64,000 bases of DNA, taken from positions 186,001 through 250,000 of the forward strand of contig OZ218961.1 in assembly GCA_965112735.1 (NCBI GenBank). Reading direction: 5' to 3'. Below the pieces are notes generated by a model that saw only the letters and a program-made list of their open reading frames with translations, searched no databases and had not been told where the DNA came from. The stretch comes from Phaeosaccion multiseriatum (taxonomy: Eukaryota; Ochrophyta, other classes). The translations under genes were made by a program, and so were the position numbers. The first letter of the stretch is position 1, and each line of letters opens with the position of its first letter. This document shows, piece by piece, positions 39,508 through 50,206 of the stretch.

Positions 39508-42500
39508 TTAGATGCCGTGCTTCTTTCGCTTCTTCTTCTTGCTGCTGTTGCTGACTGCCGAGGAAGAAGCCTTGCCTGCCTTGCTGCTCTTACGCCGCTT
39601 GCGTGCCTTCTCCTTCTCCTTCTCCTTTCTCTTTTTCTTCTCCTTCTTGGCCTTCTTGCTCGGCCTACTGCTCCCCTCCGTCTCCGTCTCCTCCCTCCTG
39701 TGCTTGTGCCGCTGCCGCTTCCTGCCGCCCCTCTCTCGGATCCCCTCCCCCACCCCCTCCTCCTCCCCTCCCCTGCCACTGCTCTTCCTCCCCGCCTTCT
39801 CTTGGCCGCCCCTTGCCCCAACTGACAACGACGAGGATGACGAAGATGAGGAGGAGGATGAAGAATTAGACGAAGCCGAGCTGCTGCGTGACCTCCGCTT
39901 ATCGGCCTTCAATGACTTAGGGTCGCTCGACTCGTTTGCGTCCTTCGCCTCTCCCCATCTACCCTCCTGCCCCCTCTTCCTGCTTTTCCCAGTCGCCCCT
40001 CCTCCACCACCACCACCACCACCACCACCGGCACCACCGGCACCAGCGGCACCAGCGGCAATCGCCTCCTCCTTGCTGCCATTCTCCCGGATGAGGTGCG
40101 ACCACAGCGGCTGCTTCTCAGCACTGGATGATGACATACCCTCACCATCCACACGTGTTGGTGCACCGCCGCCAGCAGCGCCCGTGCCATTTGCAGCAGC
40201 GAGGGACGGAGGCGCGCGCGCGGCCGTTCGCGGCAGTCGATGAGCAGCACCAACGGAGGAGTGCCTGATGTCCTTGCCGCCGACCTTCTCCCCCCCCTCC
40301 CCTTCCTCCTCCTCCTCGTCGTCGTCGTCGTCGTCGTCGTCGCCCTCGCTGTCGCTCTCGGAGTCGGGTTCAAAGATGCTTTGGAACAGGTCGATGGGCG
40401 GCTTCTCCTCCTCCTCCTCTTCCAGCGCTTCGTCCTCCTCCTCCTTCTCCGTCTTCTTCTCCCTCTCCTTCTCATCAACGTCCACTCGCCCTCTTTCCGC
40501 ACCACCACCTCCACTCGGACCCCCTCCCCCTCCACTGCCCCTTCCTACCGCAGTACCGCCTGCCCTTGACCCAAGCAATCCTCCCTCCGTTGACGACGAT
40601 GCCGAGGAAGAGCCAGAGCCCCGGGGGGGCAGGAAATTGCCTACATGCTTGGCGAAGGACTCCTTCTCCCTCTGCTGCGCCGCCTGCAACTGCTGCTTGC
40701 GGAAGCTCTCCACAAAGCCGCGCGACAGCTCCGGCACAGCCACGTTACAGCGTTTGCACAGCAGCGGGGCGGGGCGAAACAGCACTGACGTACGCACGGG
40801 CTTGGGCGCAGGCTCAGCCTCCTCCTCCTCCTCCTCCACCTCCTTCTCCTTTTTGCTCTTCTGACCGCCGGCAGCGCCATCTGTGAAGGAGGGTATCACA
40901 ACCCCTGCACGTCCCGCGCTGAGCCCCGCGGGCCTGCTGTCCACCTCGAGCAGCTTGCCCCGCCCCCCCTCCCCCGGCAGGCGCAGCCCTCCCTCCCCTG
41001 CCCCTGCTTCTGCCCCTCCAGTGCCATCCTTCTTCCCTCCCACCACGCCCCCCCCAACGAAGCGACTCGACATTGCCTCGCGCATCCCCTGCAGCGGAGC
41101 GCCGCTGAGCGCCGGCCCTTCTCTCTCCGGTTGTGCACCGGAGCCTCGACTCGGAAGCACACCTCCTCCTGCTCCTGTTCCTGCCGCTGCTGCATCACCA
41201 ACTGCTGCATCTGAGCTTCGCCCCACCGGCATGGGTTCCCCCATCAGTAGCGCTCGGTCAGAGGCCAGCAATCCCTGACCCTGACCCTGACCCTGACCCC
41301 GACCCTGCGCTGCTCCTCTCCGATAGGCAGGGGGTAGCGTGTCCTTCTCCGTGAAACGATGCACGAACCGCTCGGTAAAGCCCGGTGGCGGTGTGACGGG
41401 CGGCCAGAACTTCTTCCCCTGCTGCTGCTGAGCACCTCTGCTGCCATCTTTGCCCCCCCCCACCCCCCCCAGCACGAAGCCAGGCAGGGGAGGCCTCCCG
41501 TCAGACGGACACACGGCCACCCTCCTACTGCGCCGGCTCACTCGCCCTCCTTCCCCGTCGCTGGTGTCGTCGCTACCGCTACCGCTGCTGTTGTTGCCCA
41601 TATGCCTGTTCTGGTGCCCGGCTCGAACCAAGGCGGAGGTCCCGCTACCCTTCCTCCCCTGCGCCGCCCCCCCCGACCCTGGCAGCAACAGTAGGGGGCC
41701 CTTCTTCTTGCCCCTGCCATAAGATTGTTCTTCTCCTTCCTCCTCCTCCTCCTCTCCGCCGATGGCATGGTCGTACAGTTGGCTCTCCGCCCCCCCAGCC
41801 ATCTGTGACTCTTGCCCGTACACGTCATCCTCCGCATCGTCCAACACAAAGCCCTGCGTGCCCCTCCCCGCAGTCAGAGCGAGGCGATCGCCTTGCCCCG
41901 CCCCACCTCCTCTGCTCGGAAACCCCCCCCCTACGTCATCCATTCGATACACGCTAAGGTGCTTGCCCATTCTCGCCGCCCCCTGCTCTTTGGCGCGGCT
42001 ACGGGCAAGGGCAAACTCCGGCGCGGAGCTGTAGGGGTCGAATCCGATGCCGTACGTATCTTGCTTGGGCTCGGGCCTCTCCGCAAGCGCCTCGCTATTA
42101 TCTCTTGCAAAGGCCATGTACCGGTTGGTGGTATCGCTGTTGCCATTGCCACCACCGCCATCTGTGGAGGGATCGTCCATGACCTTCGCCAGGCTTTTCC
42201 GACTCACTCCAAGGGCCTCAAGCTTCTCTGGCGACATGAACGCCTCCACCTTCCTCCGCACGCGCGCGCCCACGCCTTGTCCCTCCTTCCACCCCATGGT
42301 GGCCAGCATCTGCTTGCCGATGGACTCGCCCACACCGGGCCCTGTCCCGAGCAACATCTCCCCCGGAAGCGGCCCCGGGATGATGGATCTTGACAAGCCG
42401 TCTCCCTGGCTCTCCTCCTCCGCCGCCCTTCTCCGCCGAGCAATGTCCTGCGCTGTGCTCCCGAGGGCGTCGAACTCCGCCTTGGCCTGGAGCGTGCCTC

Positions 42501-42687
42501 CGACCACGCCATCCTCGTCGTCGCCAATGTCTTCCGCAGTCACCTCCTTCCTCTCCGCGCGCTTTGACCTAGAGGAGGAGAAGGTGGCGGGCGTAAATCC
42601 CTCCGCGGAGCCCACAGTGTTATAGTAGCCCGCGCTGAAGCCGCCCGTAAAGGCCCCGTGGAAGCGCTCTGGCTTTCCCGAAGCCAT
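39508..42687 (-). CDS. GPATCH1: G-patch domain protein, GPATCH1/TOUGH family
   Basis: Members associate with the spliceosome and affect pre-mRNA processing. One uninterrupted 1,059-residue frame begins at the ATG at 42687. The N-terminus PERFHGAFTGGFSAGYYNTV with EGFTPATFSSSR is diagnostic of the family (DUF1604). The G-patch is IGKQMLATMGWKEGQGVGAR. Further on, KQDTYGIGFDPYSSAPEFAL and FTERFVHRFTEKDTLPPAYR also recall the family. The C-terminal third is acidic, then Arg/Ser-rich, ending in Lys-rich sequence (KKKKRKKHGI), likely nuclear localisation signals. It has no intron, although nearly all conserved neighbours have many, so it might derive from a reverse-transcribed copy. TATCACCAACTG-derived peptide appears near residue 498. 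Confidence 0.93.
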   Translation of the reverse strand: MASGKPERFHGAFTGGFSAGYYNTVGSAEGFTPATFSSSRSKRAERKEVTAEDIGDDEDGVVGGTLQAKAEFDALGSTAQDIARRRRAAEEESQGDGLSRSIIPGPLPGEMLLGTGPGVGESIGKQMLATMGWKEGQGVGARVRRKVEAFMSPEKLEALGVSRKSLAKVMDDPSTDGGGGNGNSDTTNRYMAFARDNSEALAERPEPKQDTYGIGFDPYSSAPEFALARSRAKEQGAARMGKHLSVYRMDDVGGGFPSRGGGAGQGDRLALTAGRGTQGFVLDDAEDDVYGQESQMAGGAESQLYDHAIGGEEEEEEGEEQSYGRGKKKGPLLLLPGSGGAAQGRKGSGTSALVRAGHQNRHMGNNSSGSGSDDTSDGEGGRVSRRSRRVAVCPSDGRPPLPGFVLGGVGGGKDGSRGAQQQQGKKFWPPVTPPPGFTERFVHRFTEKDTLPPAYRRGAAQGRGQGQGQGQGLLASDRALLMGEPMPVGRSSDAAVGDAAAAGTGAGGGVLPSRGSGAQPEREGPALSGAPLQGMREAMSSRFVGGGVVGGKKDGTGGAEAGAGEGGLRLPGEGGRGKLLEVDSRPAGLSAGRAGVVIPSFTDGAAGGQKSKKEKEVEEEEEEAEPAPKPVRTSVLFRPAPLLCKRCNVAVPELSRGFVESFRKQQLQAAQQREKESFAKHVGNFLPPRGSGSSSASSSTEGGLLGSRAGGTAVGRGSGGGGGPSGGGGAERGRVDVDEKEREKKTEKEEEDEALEEEEEEKPPIDLFQSIFEPDSESDSEGDDDDDDDDEEEEEGEGGEKVGGKDIRHSSVGAAHRLPRTAARAPPSLAAANGTGAAGGGAPTRVDGEGMSSSSAEKQPLWSHLIRENGSKEEAIAAGAAGAGGAGGGGGGGGGGGATGKSRKRGQEGRWGEAKDANESSDPKSLKADKRRSRSSSASSNSSSSSSSSSSSSLSVGARGGQEKAGRKSSGRGGEEEGVGEGIRERGGRKRQRHKHRREETETEGSSRPSKKAKKEKKKRKEKEKEKARKRRKSSKAGKASSSAVSNSSKKKKRKKHGI

Positions 42688-43436
42688 GCTGACTGTCGCT
42701 GTCAGAGGAGGGAGGAGGAGAGGGAGGAGATGGAGGGGGGGGAGCTGGAGAGGGAGGAAGCCCGATCACCACAGCATGGTGAGTGGTATCCGAGACCGGC
42801 GCTGCTGAGTCTTTCTTGTTGGTATTGCCAGCTCCTGCTGCTTGTCTTCCCCTACCTCCGTTCGATCCCTCCCCTCTCTTCTACAACACAAACTTGTCTC
42901 CCCTTACATTCCTCACGCCCCTCTTCATCCCCTGAACCTGCCCTTTCCAAGCTATAGTCCAGGGTGGGAGAGATGGAGATCAAGAGGGGGTGGGGGAAGA
43001 TTGGGGGATGGAATGATGGATTGCGGGGGGGAGGGGAAAGCCATCTACTGCCATCGACCATTGGCGTTTCGAGTTTCCCCGCCTGCTTGCTTGCCCATTG
43101 CCGCTGCTCTGCGTGAGCTTTCCGAGAAGCGCTCAACATCAACAACGATAAGTAAGAAAGAGAGGGGGGGGGGGGTGCTGCTGCTGCTGCTGATTGTAGG
43201 AGGAGCTGAAGGGCTCACTTTCGAGGTTTCTTCAACGCTTCCTTTGGTCGGCCCACGACTGTGGGACAGGCAGGAGGACAGGGAGGTGCTGGGGACGGAC
43301 CTACAGCGTTTCGCACATACACTAGGTAGAAATTCTTGCAGCGACAGACGCCCCGGCATTGGGTAGGAGCGGCGGTGGCAGCAGCGAGGCCGGGGTCCGA
43401 GGCGGGCAGGCAACAACAAATCGTCACGCAGTCAGT
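42688..43436. promoter_or_regulatory. Upstream region shared by the G-patch and coiled-coil genes
   Basis: About 750 bp between divergent start codons. No gene is supported. It holds a poly-G run at 43164-43173 and a GGAGGGAGG tract near 42710. Promoters are inferred only from gene arrangement. Confidence 0.3.
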
Positions 43437-44401
43437 ATGAACATCACGGAGGACTCAGCTGTGCAGGACTTTCTGGAGATCTTGGAGGAGCACAGGCGCA
43501 ATTGCGAGCGACAAGGCAAGTATGTTGAGGCGGAGATCGCCAAGAACAGACTCGATGAGCTCAAACTACATGAGGAGAACCGCCGGAAGGAGGCAATGCG
43601 GTCTCGTCAAATCGCGGAGCGGCTTGGCGTGGAGGAGGCACACATGCTCGAGTTCCAAAGCTTTAACATGGTGTGGGACAGCAAGATGGGTCAGTACGAG
43701 ACACACGCAGAGGGGATGGTGGCGGCGATGAGGGCGCGGCACGAAGGAGAGCTTCGAGACTTCCAGAGGAAGCTCCTGCAGCAGCAGCAGAGACCGAAGT
43801 TTAGCAGGGAGCTGCTCGACCTCAGGAGGATTCAGGAGCACCTCGCCAAGGCTAAGGACTACGCGGAGGCACACAAGATGAAGCTGAAGAGCGACGCCCT
43901 CGAGGCGTGGGAATTAGAGACGTGGCGCAACAAGCGGCAGCAGGAGCTGTACCAGAAGGAGATGAAGTTTAAGCAGTCCAAAGCCAACGAGATGCAGGCC
44001 CTGCTGAAGCGCGTCCAGTCCGGCAGGGAGGAGCAGAAGAAGCAGCGGCAGATGGACCTCGAGCGGCTCCTCCAGAGATACCAAAACGTCAAGAACGGTG
44101 AGTGCGTGCGTAAGTGGGTGTGTAGGGGAGTGCGTGCTTGGGCTCTTGCTGCGGCTGAGTGAAGCGAAGTGAAGCGAAGTGTATGCATGTCGATCCATGT
44201 GCAGAGTCGGAGTGAGTGAAAGGATTCAGAGCGTTGGCTTCATCCTCTCCGCCCTGATCTCTCTCCTCGGCATCTTGTTTTCCTCTCTCCTCTCGGTCCT
44301 TTGACTTCTAACCATGCTTTGCTCTATCCCCCTCCCCCCCCCCTCCGATATTACACACACGTGCACACACACGCACACGCGCGCGCGCACACCTGCCCAT
44401 A

Positions 44402-44457
<56 letters not shown>

Positions 44458-44665
44458 ACCACAACAACAACCATCGAAACCACCTAATCAATCAACCGCG
44501 ACAGAGCTCGAGGCCCAACAGAACCTCGAGCGGATACGGACGGAGAGGGGCTCTTCGACCTCACGGATGCAACTCGGCAAGACGGGCAAGACACAGCAGG
44601 GGAGAGGCGGCAGGAGGCAGGCCGGCGGGGCCAGAGGTAGCGCCACCAGTGCCGGAAGGAGGTGA
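43437..44665 (+). CDS. Conserved-looking coiled-coil protein of unknown function
   Basis: Exons 43437-44097 and 44505-44665 join in phase to 273 residues. It is nearly all helical and charged: VQDFLEILEEHRRNCERQ at the start, KYVEAEIAKNRLDELKLHEE, a central FQSFNMVWDSKMGQYETHAE with aromatic residues that break the heptads, and HLAKAKDYAEAHKMKLKSDA. The C-terminus is Gly/Arg/Ser-rich and basic. No simple repeats interrupt the core, unlike almost every other gene here, which implies strong constraint. The pattern recalls small coiled-coil proteins shared among flagellated protists, so a ciliary or cytoskeletal role is a guess. The ATG at 43437 is preferred because upstream sequence in this frame lacks another ATG. 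Confidence 0.8.
44400..44453. repeat. (CA)n microsatellite in the coiled-coil gene intron
   Basis: About 50 bp of CA repeats lie 50 bases before the acceptor at 44504, in a pyrimidine- and CA-rich intron. Confidence 0.9.
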
Positions 44666-45124
44666 TGCGGAGGGCAGAGATGGATGGAGGAAGAAGATGG
44701 CGTGTGAGAAGCGGGAGGGAGGGAGTGGGAGAGAGGGGGGGTGGGGGGGGGGGAGGTCAGAGAGAAAGGAAGAGACAGAGGAAGGGAAAGAGCTTCCCGA
44801 CTGACAGGTGGGTGGGTGGGCTCCATGGTGCACTTTGATGCTGCATTTGCCAAGCGAGTGTTGCCAGCCATAAACGACGTACGTTATTTGGCGTTTCATG
44901 GTAGGTGTTGGCTTAGATAATAGGCGTCCGCAACGATCTGTGTGTTGTATGTTTGTGGTTGGTTGGCGGACAGTCCGGCCACGATGTATGTCGTTGCGCA
45001 GCGGTCGTGGATGGTTGCAAGAGGGGCATGTGAGAACAATCCTCCTTGCCCACCTCCATGGGACCATGGGGCTTATTCGCGTACTTCCCTATTTATGCCG
45101 GCCACAGCCGCTTTTGGTCGCTTT

Positions 45125-45335
45125 GGGCAGGCAGGCAGACAGCCAGGCAGACCGGCAGACAGGCAGGCATACAGGTAGACAGACAGGCCGGCGGGCAGGC
45201 CGACAGGCAGGTAGACAGACAGGTAGGACAGACAGATGGACAGACACACAGACACACACAGACAGACTGACTGACTGACAGACAGACAGACAGACAGACA
45301 GACGGACAGACAGACAGACGGACAGACAGACATGC

Positions 45336-45428
<93 letters not shown>

Positions 45429-45460
45429 GGCAGATAGACAGACAGACAGACAGACTGTTC
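45125..45460. repeat. (GGCA)n then (GACA)n microsatellite
   Basis: GCAGG-type units grade into almost perfect GACA units (45334-45428), a compound tetranucleotide array of about 335 bp. Confidence 0.95.
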
Positions 45461-45958
45461 GACTACTCGTCGGTTCACTGCCACGCGCTGAGAAAGTGTG
45501 GAGGCAGTCGACCTTCAAGACCCGAGGGGGGATGGTCAAGGCCCAAGGGGTGGGGGTAAGGGGATGGCAGCGGACGAGTGCTCCCGTATGCATCGCACAG
45601 CCCCATTTGTCACTTCCTTCCTCTCTAAAGTTAGTCAGCCTAGAGAAGATCATGTAGGGCAGAGCATTATCAGGGGAGGGACGCCTACCAGCCTACCAGC
45701 CAACCCGACCCGACCTTCCACCTCACCTCCTCAGCCGCGTCTGCATTACACGTGTGTTATTTATGTCAATGAAAATGCTTCTTTTCAGTACTCTATCGCT
45801 CTGTCCGGCCATGCCCCGGGGGCTTAACTCCTGGGATATGGGATATGCAGTTTCAGTTTCAGCTTAGAGGTGGTGAAGGCAAGCACCAAGGCCAGTGATC
45901 ACGGTCCTCTCTCACTCACTCCGTAGGCACTGGTCGCCCCCGGGGTCTCCAGTAATCG

Positions 45959-46034
45959 TACTACCACCCATATGCCTTGACTCGTACTACCACCCATATG
46001 CCTTGACTCGTACTACCACCCATATGCCTTGACT
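45959..46034. repeat. 26-bp tandem repeat, nearly three copies
   Basis: The unit is TACTACCACCCATATGCCTT plus GACTCG. It contains the CCCATATGCC word that recurs through the window and lies about 350 bp downstream of the nitrilase stop. Confidence 0.9.
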
Positions 46035-46378
46035 GAAGCCGGCGGCTCGGAGGGCTCCGAAGAGGGTTGGCGTTTCGCCCTTCTCTACAGCACCCCGCAC
46101 CACCACTGCGTGTCAGCCCTCCTCCTCCTCGCAGCGAGGCAGCCACAGCCAACCACCACCAAGGGCACCAAAGGGTACCCGCGGATCCTATCAGCCCTCC
46201 CTGGCAGAGGAAACCCTTCCGAGCGGTTAGGAGGGCGGCCAACCAGCGCCACGCAGTATCGATATCGAAATACCATATCGATTGCCCCACATCCCCATAT
46301 GCCTCTGTCCCTCTCCTTTGAGAGGGCCTGCGCATGTGCAGCGCAATGCTGTACCGTAAGCGAAGGAGCGCCTCGTTC

Positions 46379-49300
46379 CTACAGGCGATGGTGGCTGAGC
46401 ACGGGCATCTTCGCTCGAACCTGTCGGAGGTAGTCAAGGTCGATGACTGCGGTGACGATGCAAGGCGAGAGGGGTGGGTTCGAGTCCGAATGATGGACAC
46501 GTGCTTCATCTTCCCCTCCACGACCATCCCCTGCGTCTGCGAGAAGTCTGCCCCAACAGTCAATGATGAGGGCGTGGCCGTAGCTCTCGCGCTTTTCGTT
46601 GTGTCTTCCCACCTGATGAGATGGGAAAGTGGATGGGGAGGAGCAGAGAGCGGAGGGGAGGAGAGGAGAGGAGAGGAGAAGAGAGGAGAGGAGAGGATGC
46701 AATAGGAGACGCAAGAGGACGGGAAGGGAGGAGAAGAGAGGTGTATGGGTAGAAGGGGGGGGGGGGGGCGAGTTTAGGAAGGCCTGGCTGGGGGGTGACT
46801 ATTCCATGCCGAGGTGCAGAATCATCAACCCATCAACGCCTCGAGCCGAGCTACTGCTTCGCCCTTCGCCTCCTCATAAGCCACGCCACCCTACCCTACC
46901 CTACTCTACCGCACCCTACCCCACCCTACCCTACCCTTTCCCTACCCTACCCTACTCTACCCTACCCTACCTTCCCCCACCCTACCCTATCCTACCCTAC
47001 TCTACCCTACCCTACCCTACTCTACCCTACCTTACCCTACCCTACCCTACCCTGTACCCTATCCTACCGTACCCTATCCTACCTTACCCTACCTTACCCT
47101 ACCCTGTACCCTATCCTACCCCACCCTACCCTACCCTACTCTACCCCTAACCTTCCCTACTCTACCCTACCTTCCCCCACCCTACCCTACCTTCCCCCAC
47201 CCTACCGTACCCTATCCTACCCCACCCCACCCTACCGTACCCTACCCTACCCAACTCTACCCCTGACCTTCCCTACTCTACCCTACCTTCCCCCACCCTA
47301 CCCTACCCTACCCTACCCCACCCTACCCTACCCAACTCTACCCCACCCTACCCTACCCTACCCTACCCTACCCTCCCTTCCCCCCCCCCCCCCCCCCCTT
47401 CCCTACTCTACGCTACCTTCCCCCACCCTACCCTACCCCACCCTACCCTACCCTACCCTACCCAACTCTACCCCATGTTACCCTACCCTACCCTACCCTA
47501 CCTGGTAGATCTTGTTGAACTCCTACATGGCACTACGTAACCACACATAAGCATGCTTTCTGCCCTTCAGAGGACTTCTAACCCTACATCAGCATACGTA
47601 TTGCTCTCCCTACCCTACCTGGGCCGCAGCCAACACGAAGGCCTGGTTCTCGATGGCCCTTGCCCTAAGCAATACCTCCCAGTGGGCTGCGCCTGTGGGG
47701 ACGGTGAAGGCCGATGGTACCAAGAGCACCTCACTGCCCTTGGTGGTGAGTCCTGTTGGGTGTGGGCGTGGGTGTAGGTGTCAGCCGTTGAGAAAGAGAA
47801 AAAAAGGGATGGACAGAGAGAGAGAGAGAGACAGATGGAGAGAGACAGAGATAGAGAGAGAGGGAGAGAGAGAGAGGAAGGAGAGAGAGCGGGAGAGAGG
47901 GAGAGCGGGAGAGAGGGAGAGAGGCAGCAAGGGAGACACAGAGAAAGGGGGCTCCCCGTGGTACCCACTCAGACCCATTCAGGCCTCTATTCAGTGACCC
48001 ACTCAGCGTGGTACCCACTCAACTGTGATAGAGCTCCGGGAAGCGCAAGTCGTAACAAACGGACAGACCAAGCGTGCCGATTGGACACCCCTCATCGCTG
48101 CTGCTGCTCATGGTGCCACCACCACCACCACCACTAATATTACTACTACCACCACCACCACCACCACCACCACCACCACCACTTCTATCAACACTACTGC
48201 TACCACCATCACCACCACCACCACCACCATCACCACCACCACCACCGCCACCACCACCGCCACCACCACCGCCACCACTTCTATCAACACTACTCCTACT
48301 ACCGCCCCTACCACTGCTGCTGCTGTTGCTGTTGCTGTTGCTACTGCTTCCCTGCGTGATCACAATATCCGTGGGGTGCCCTCCTTCGGTGAAGGCTGCC
48401 TCGTCGAGCCGGATGCCCCCCCCTCCCGCCGCTCCATCGGCCATTGTGAAGAGGTGGACCTTGCGGTAGGTGCTCTTCACCTCGCCCGCGCTGCAGCAGT
48501 TGGTGATACGTGATACAGTCAAATGGTGAATGTGAGGAAAGAGGACGAGTGGACGGGCGTTTGGAGTCAGGGGGGGGGGAGTAGGGTGGGGGAGGGTAGA
48601 GTGGAGAAGAGCAGGGCAGGGTAGGGTAGAGTAGAGGGGAGTAGGGTATAGGGGTCAGGCAGGGGGCTGGGGGGGGGGGGGGGCATAGGCCAACCGCGAA
48701 CACCCCCCGCCAGCCAAGTCTTGTGGTTCTTCTCTACCAAGTGGCGAGCCCGGCCCTCTCTACCACCCAACCACCGAACCATCACGACAGGACAGGACAG
48801 GACAGGACCGTAAAGGTCCTGGCGTCTTGCGCCATCGGGCGTCATTCGCCGAAGTCCTCCCTTCCTCGCACTGTCATTCACTGCCATCCACTGCCATCCA
48901 CTGGCACCTCCCACCTGTCGAGGATGATGTGGGTGTTGTAGATCTTCTTGCCCCTCTCCTGTGGGCTGTCGTGCATCTCCTGGAAGCCGCCCAGCGAGAG
49001 CCACAGCCCCGTCTGGCGGGCCAGCGTCTGATAGCGCTGTAGAGAGGGAGATGCGCCCTCCGTGGTGATGTCCTCCGCGGCTGCCACGCTCTCTGCACTT
49101 GATCGCTATATAAGAGGAGGAGTGAGAGAGGTTAGAGGAGCGGGTGGTCAACAAAAGGAGAGAGAGAGAGAGAGAGAGAGCGTGCGGTTGGCCTGAGATT
49201 AAACCCTGCTGCTCGCAATAGCTGCTGTTGGCGAAGGCAGAGGGACACTCGCTACTCACCCCAACGAAATTATGGCACTCCGGTAGGGCGAGGAAGCAGC

Positions 49301-49574
49301 ACCCTGCGACGGACACGCACGACAAGAAGGGAGGCAGAGAGGCCAGGAGTCGCAGCCGCAGGCCCCGATCAGATGAGAGAGGCAAGCAGCGAGAGTAGCG
49401 TGAGCTATTTTTACACCCCCCCTGACCTTGATCCTTAGCCTGCCATGCGAGGCTTTCGCATATCGCAAAGTTTCGAAGTTTCTCGTGATTGCTGGTCATC
49501 TGCGCCACCGCCACTTTGGGCCACCTGGCTGGCCCTTCCCCCGCAAAGGAAGCCATTCTAAGCAAAACACTCAT
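46379..49574 (-). CDS. Carbon-nitrogen hydrolase, Nit1-like
   Basis: A nitrilase-superfamily amidase, probably of the Nit1 branch that repairs deaminated glutathione. Exons 49574-49427, 49303-49260, 49105-48915, 48490-48024, 47752-47619 and 46612-46379 join in phase to 405 residues. The catalytic triad is visible: Glu in [10 protein letters not shown], Lys in TYRKVHLF and Cys in [35 protein letters not shown] and [16 protein letters not shown] are typical, and VLSHHRL matches the usual C-terminal position. An insert of about 95 residues of Ser/Gly/Asn, encoded by a CCA-type triplet array, lies between the Lys and Cys motifs. Start could instead be the internal Met in LLRMASF. Intron 5 is filled with a TACCC array. 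Confidence 0.93.
46883..47512. repeat. (TACCC)n array in nitrilase intron 5
   Basis: About 630 bp of TACCC units with TACTC and CACCC variants and a C run at 47384-47398. It resembles a degenerate telomere-like array, but the 5-bp unit is not the usual TTTAGGG complement. Confidence 0.93.
48115..48310. repeat. (CCA)n triplet array in nitrilase exon 4
   Basis: CCA and CTA triplets on the plus strand encode a Gly/Ser-rich insert in the nitrilase. The frame is open throughout, so the array is tolerated as coding sequence. Confidence 0.9.
48500..48511 (-). other. TTGGTGATACGT word beside a nitrilase 3' splice site
   Basis: A near-exact copy lies nine bases before exon 4 (starts 48490); the intron ends TATCACCAACTGCTGCAG in the gene. 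The spacing is identical to that in the sulfotransferase intron. Confidence 0.75.
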
Positions 49575-50206
49575 GGGCGGAAGAAATTTGGGGAACGCTC
49601 TTTGTTGAAGGCTCTTGCCCAGGGAGAGCACCAGCATCGATGGGGGGAAGAGGGAGAAGGGAAGAAGGAAGAGAAAGAGGGTGGGAAAGAGTGGGAAAGG
49701 GGAGCATCACACGGAAAGAGTGAACTGGAAAGAGGAAAGAGAGGAGAAAGAGAGGGAAATGGGAGCATAACATGTTGGTACACCAATTCACAGATGTGAA
49801 GGTGGATGCGGGCCGAAGATATACTCACTCAACCCACTCTCACAAACTAACTCACTCACTCTGATATGACACGACATTCACTAAAACACAATGCACCCTC
49901 CTAGTGGCCAGTGATCGACATCGCTGACACCGCTGCTCCCGGGGGGCTCTGCCCTGCCCCTGGGCTGAAGCCATGCCATGCCTCAAGCTCTTATCATGCC
50001 TCCACTCTCTCCTCTCTCCTCTCTCAAGTCAGAGACACTTCCCCATCCCTTCTCCGCCCCTCTCCCCTGTAGCCTGTCCCCTTCGTCCTCCCGCTCAAGT
50101 CTCCGATGAGCTTGTGGGACTCGTCCCAGAGATAGTGTGTGTGGAAGGTGCCCTCCCTACCCTTCATGCTTGCCCTTGGCCCGACTTGACGCATCACTGC
50201 CTCCTC
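49575..50206. other. Upstream region of the nitrilase gene
   Basis: No gene supported. It should contain the nitrilase promoter and the ankyrin gene's 3' flank. GGGAAGAGG-type purine repeats occupy 49640-49770 and TCACTCACTC pyrimidine repeats lie near 49825-49860. Confidence 0.5.

Larger units (their letters stand above)
44666..46378. other. Convergent intergenic region rich in repeats
   Basis: No gene recognised between the 3' ends of the coiled-coil and nitrilase genes. It contains a GCAG/CAGA microsatellite (45125-45460) and a 26-bp tandem repeat near 45960. Open frames across these tracts are artefacts of four-base repeats. Confidence 0.65.

Noticed and set aside
46629-47508. Open frames rich in Tyr, Pro and Thr
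   Set aside because: They are translations of the TACCC array lying in nitrilase intron 5.
46883-47512. True chromosome end or telomere
   Set aside because: The array lies inside an intron of an intact gene and its 5-bp unit is degenerate, so a chromosome end is not supported.
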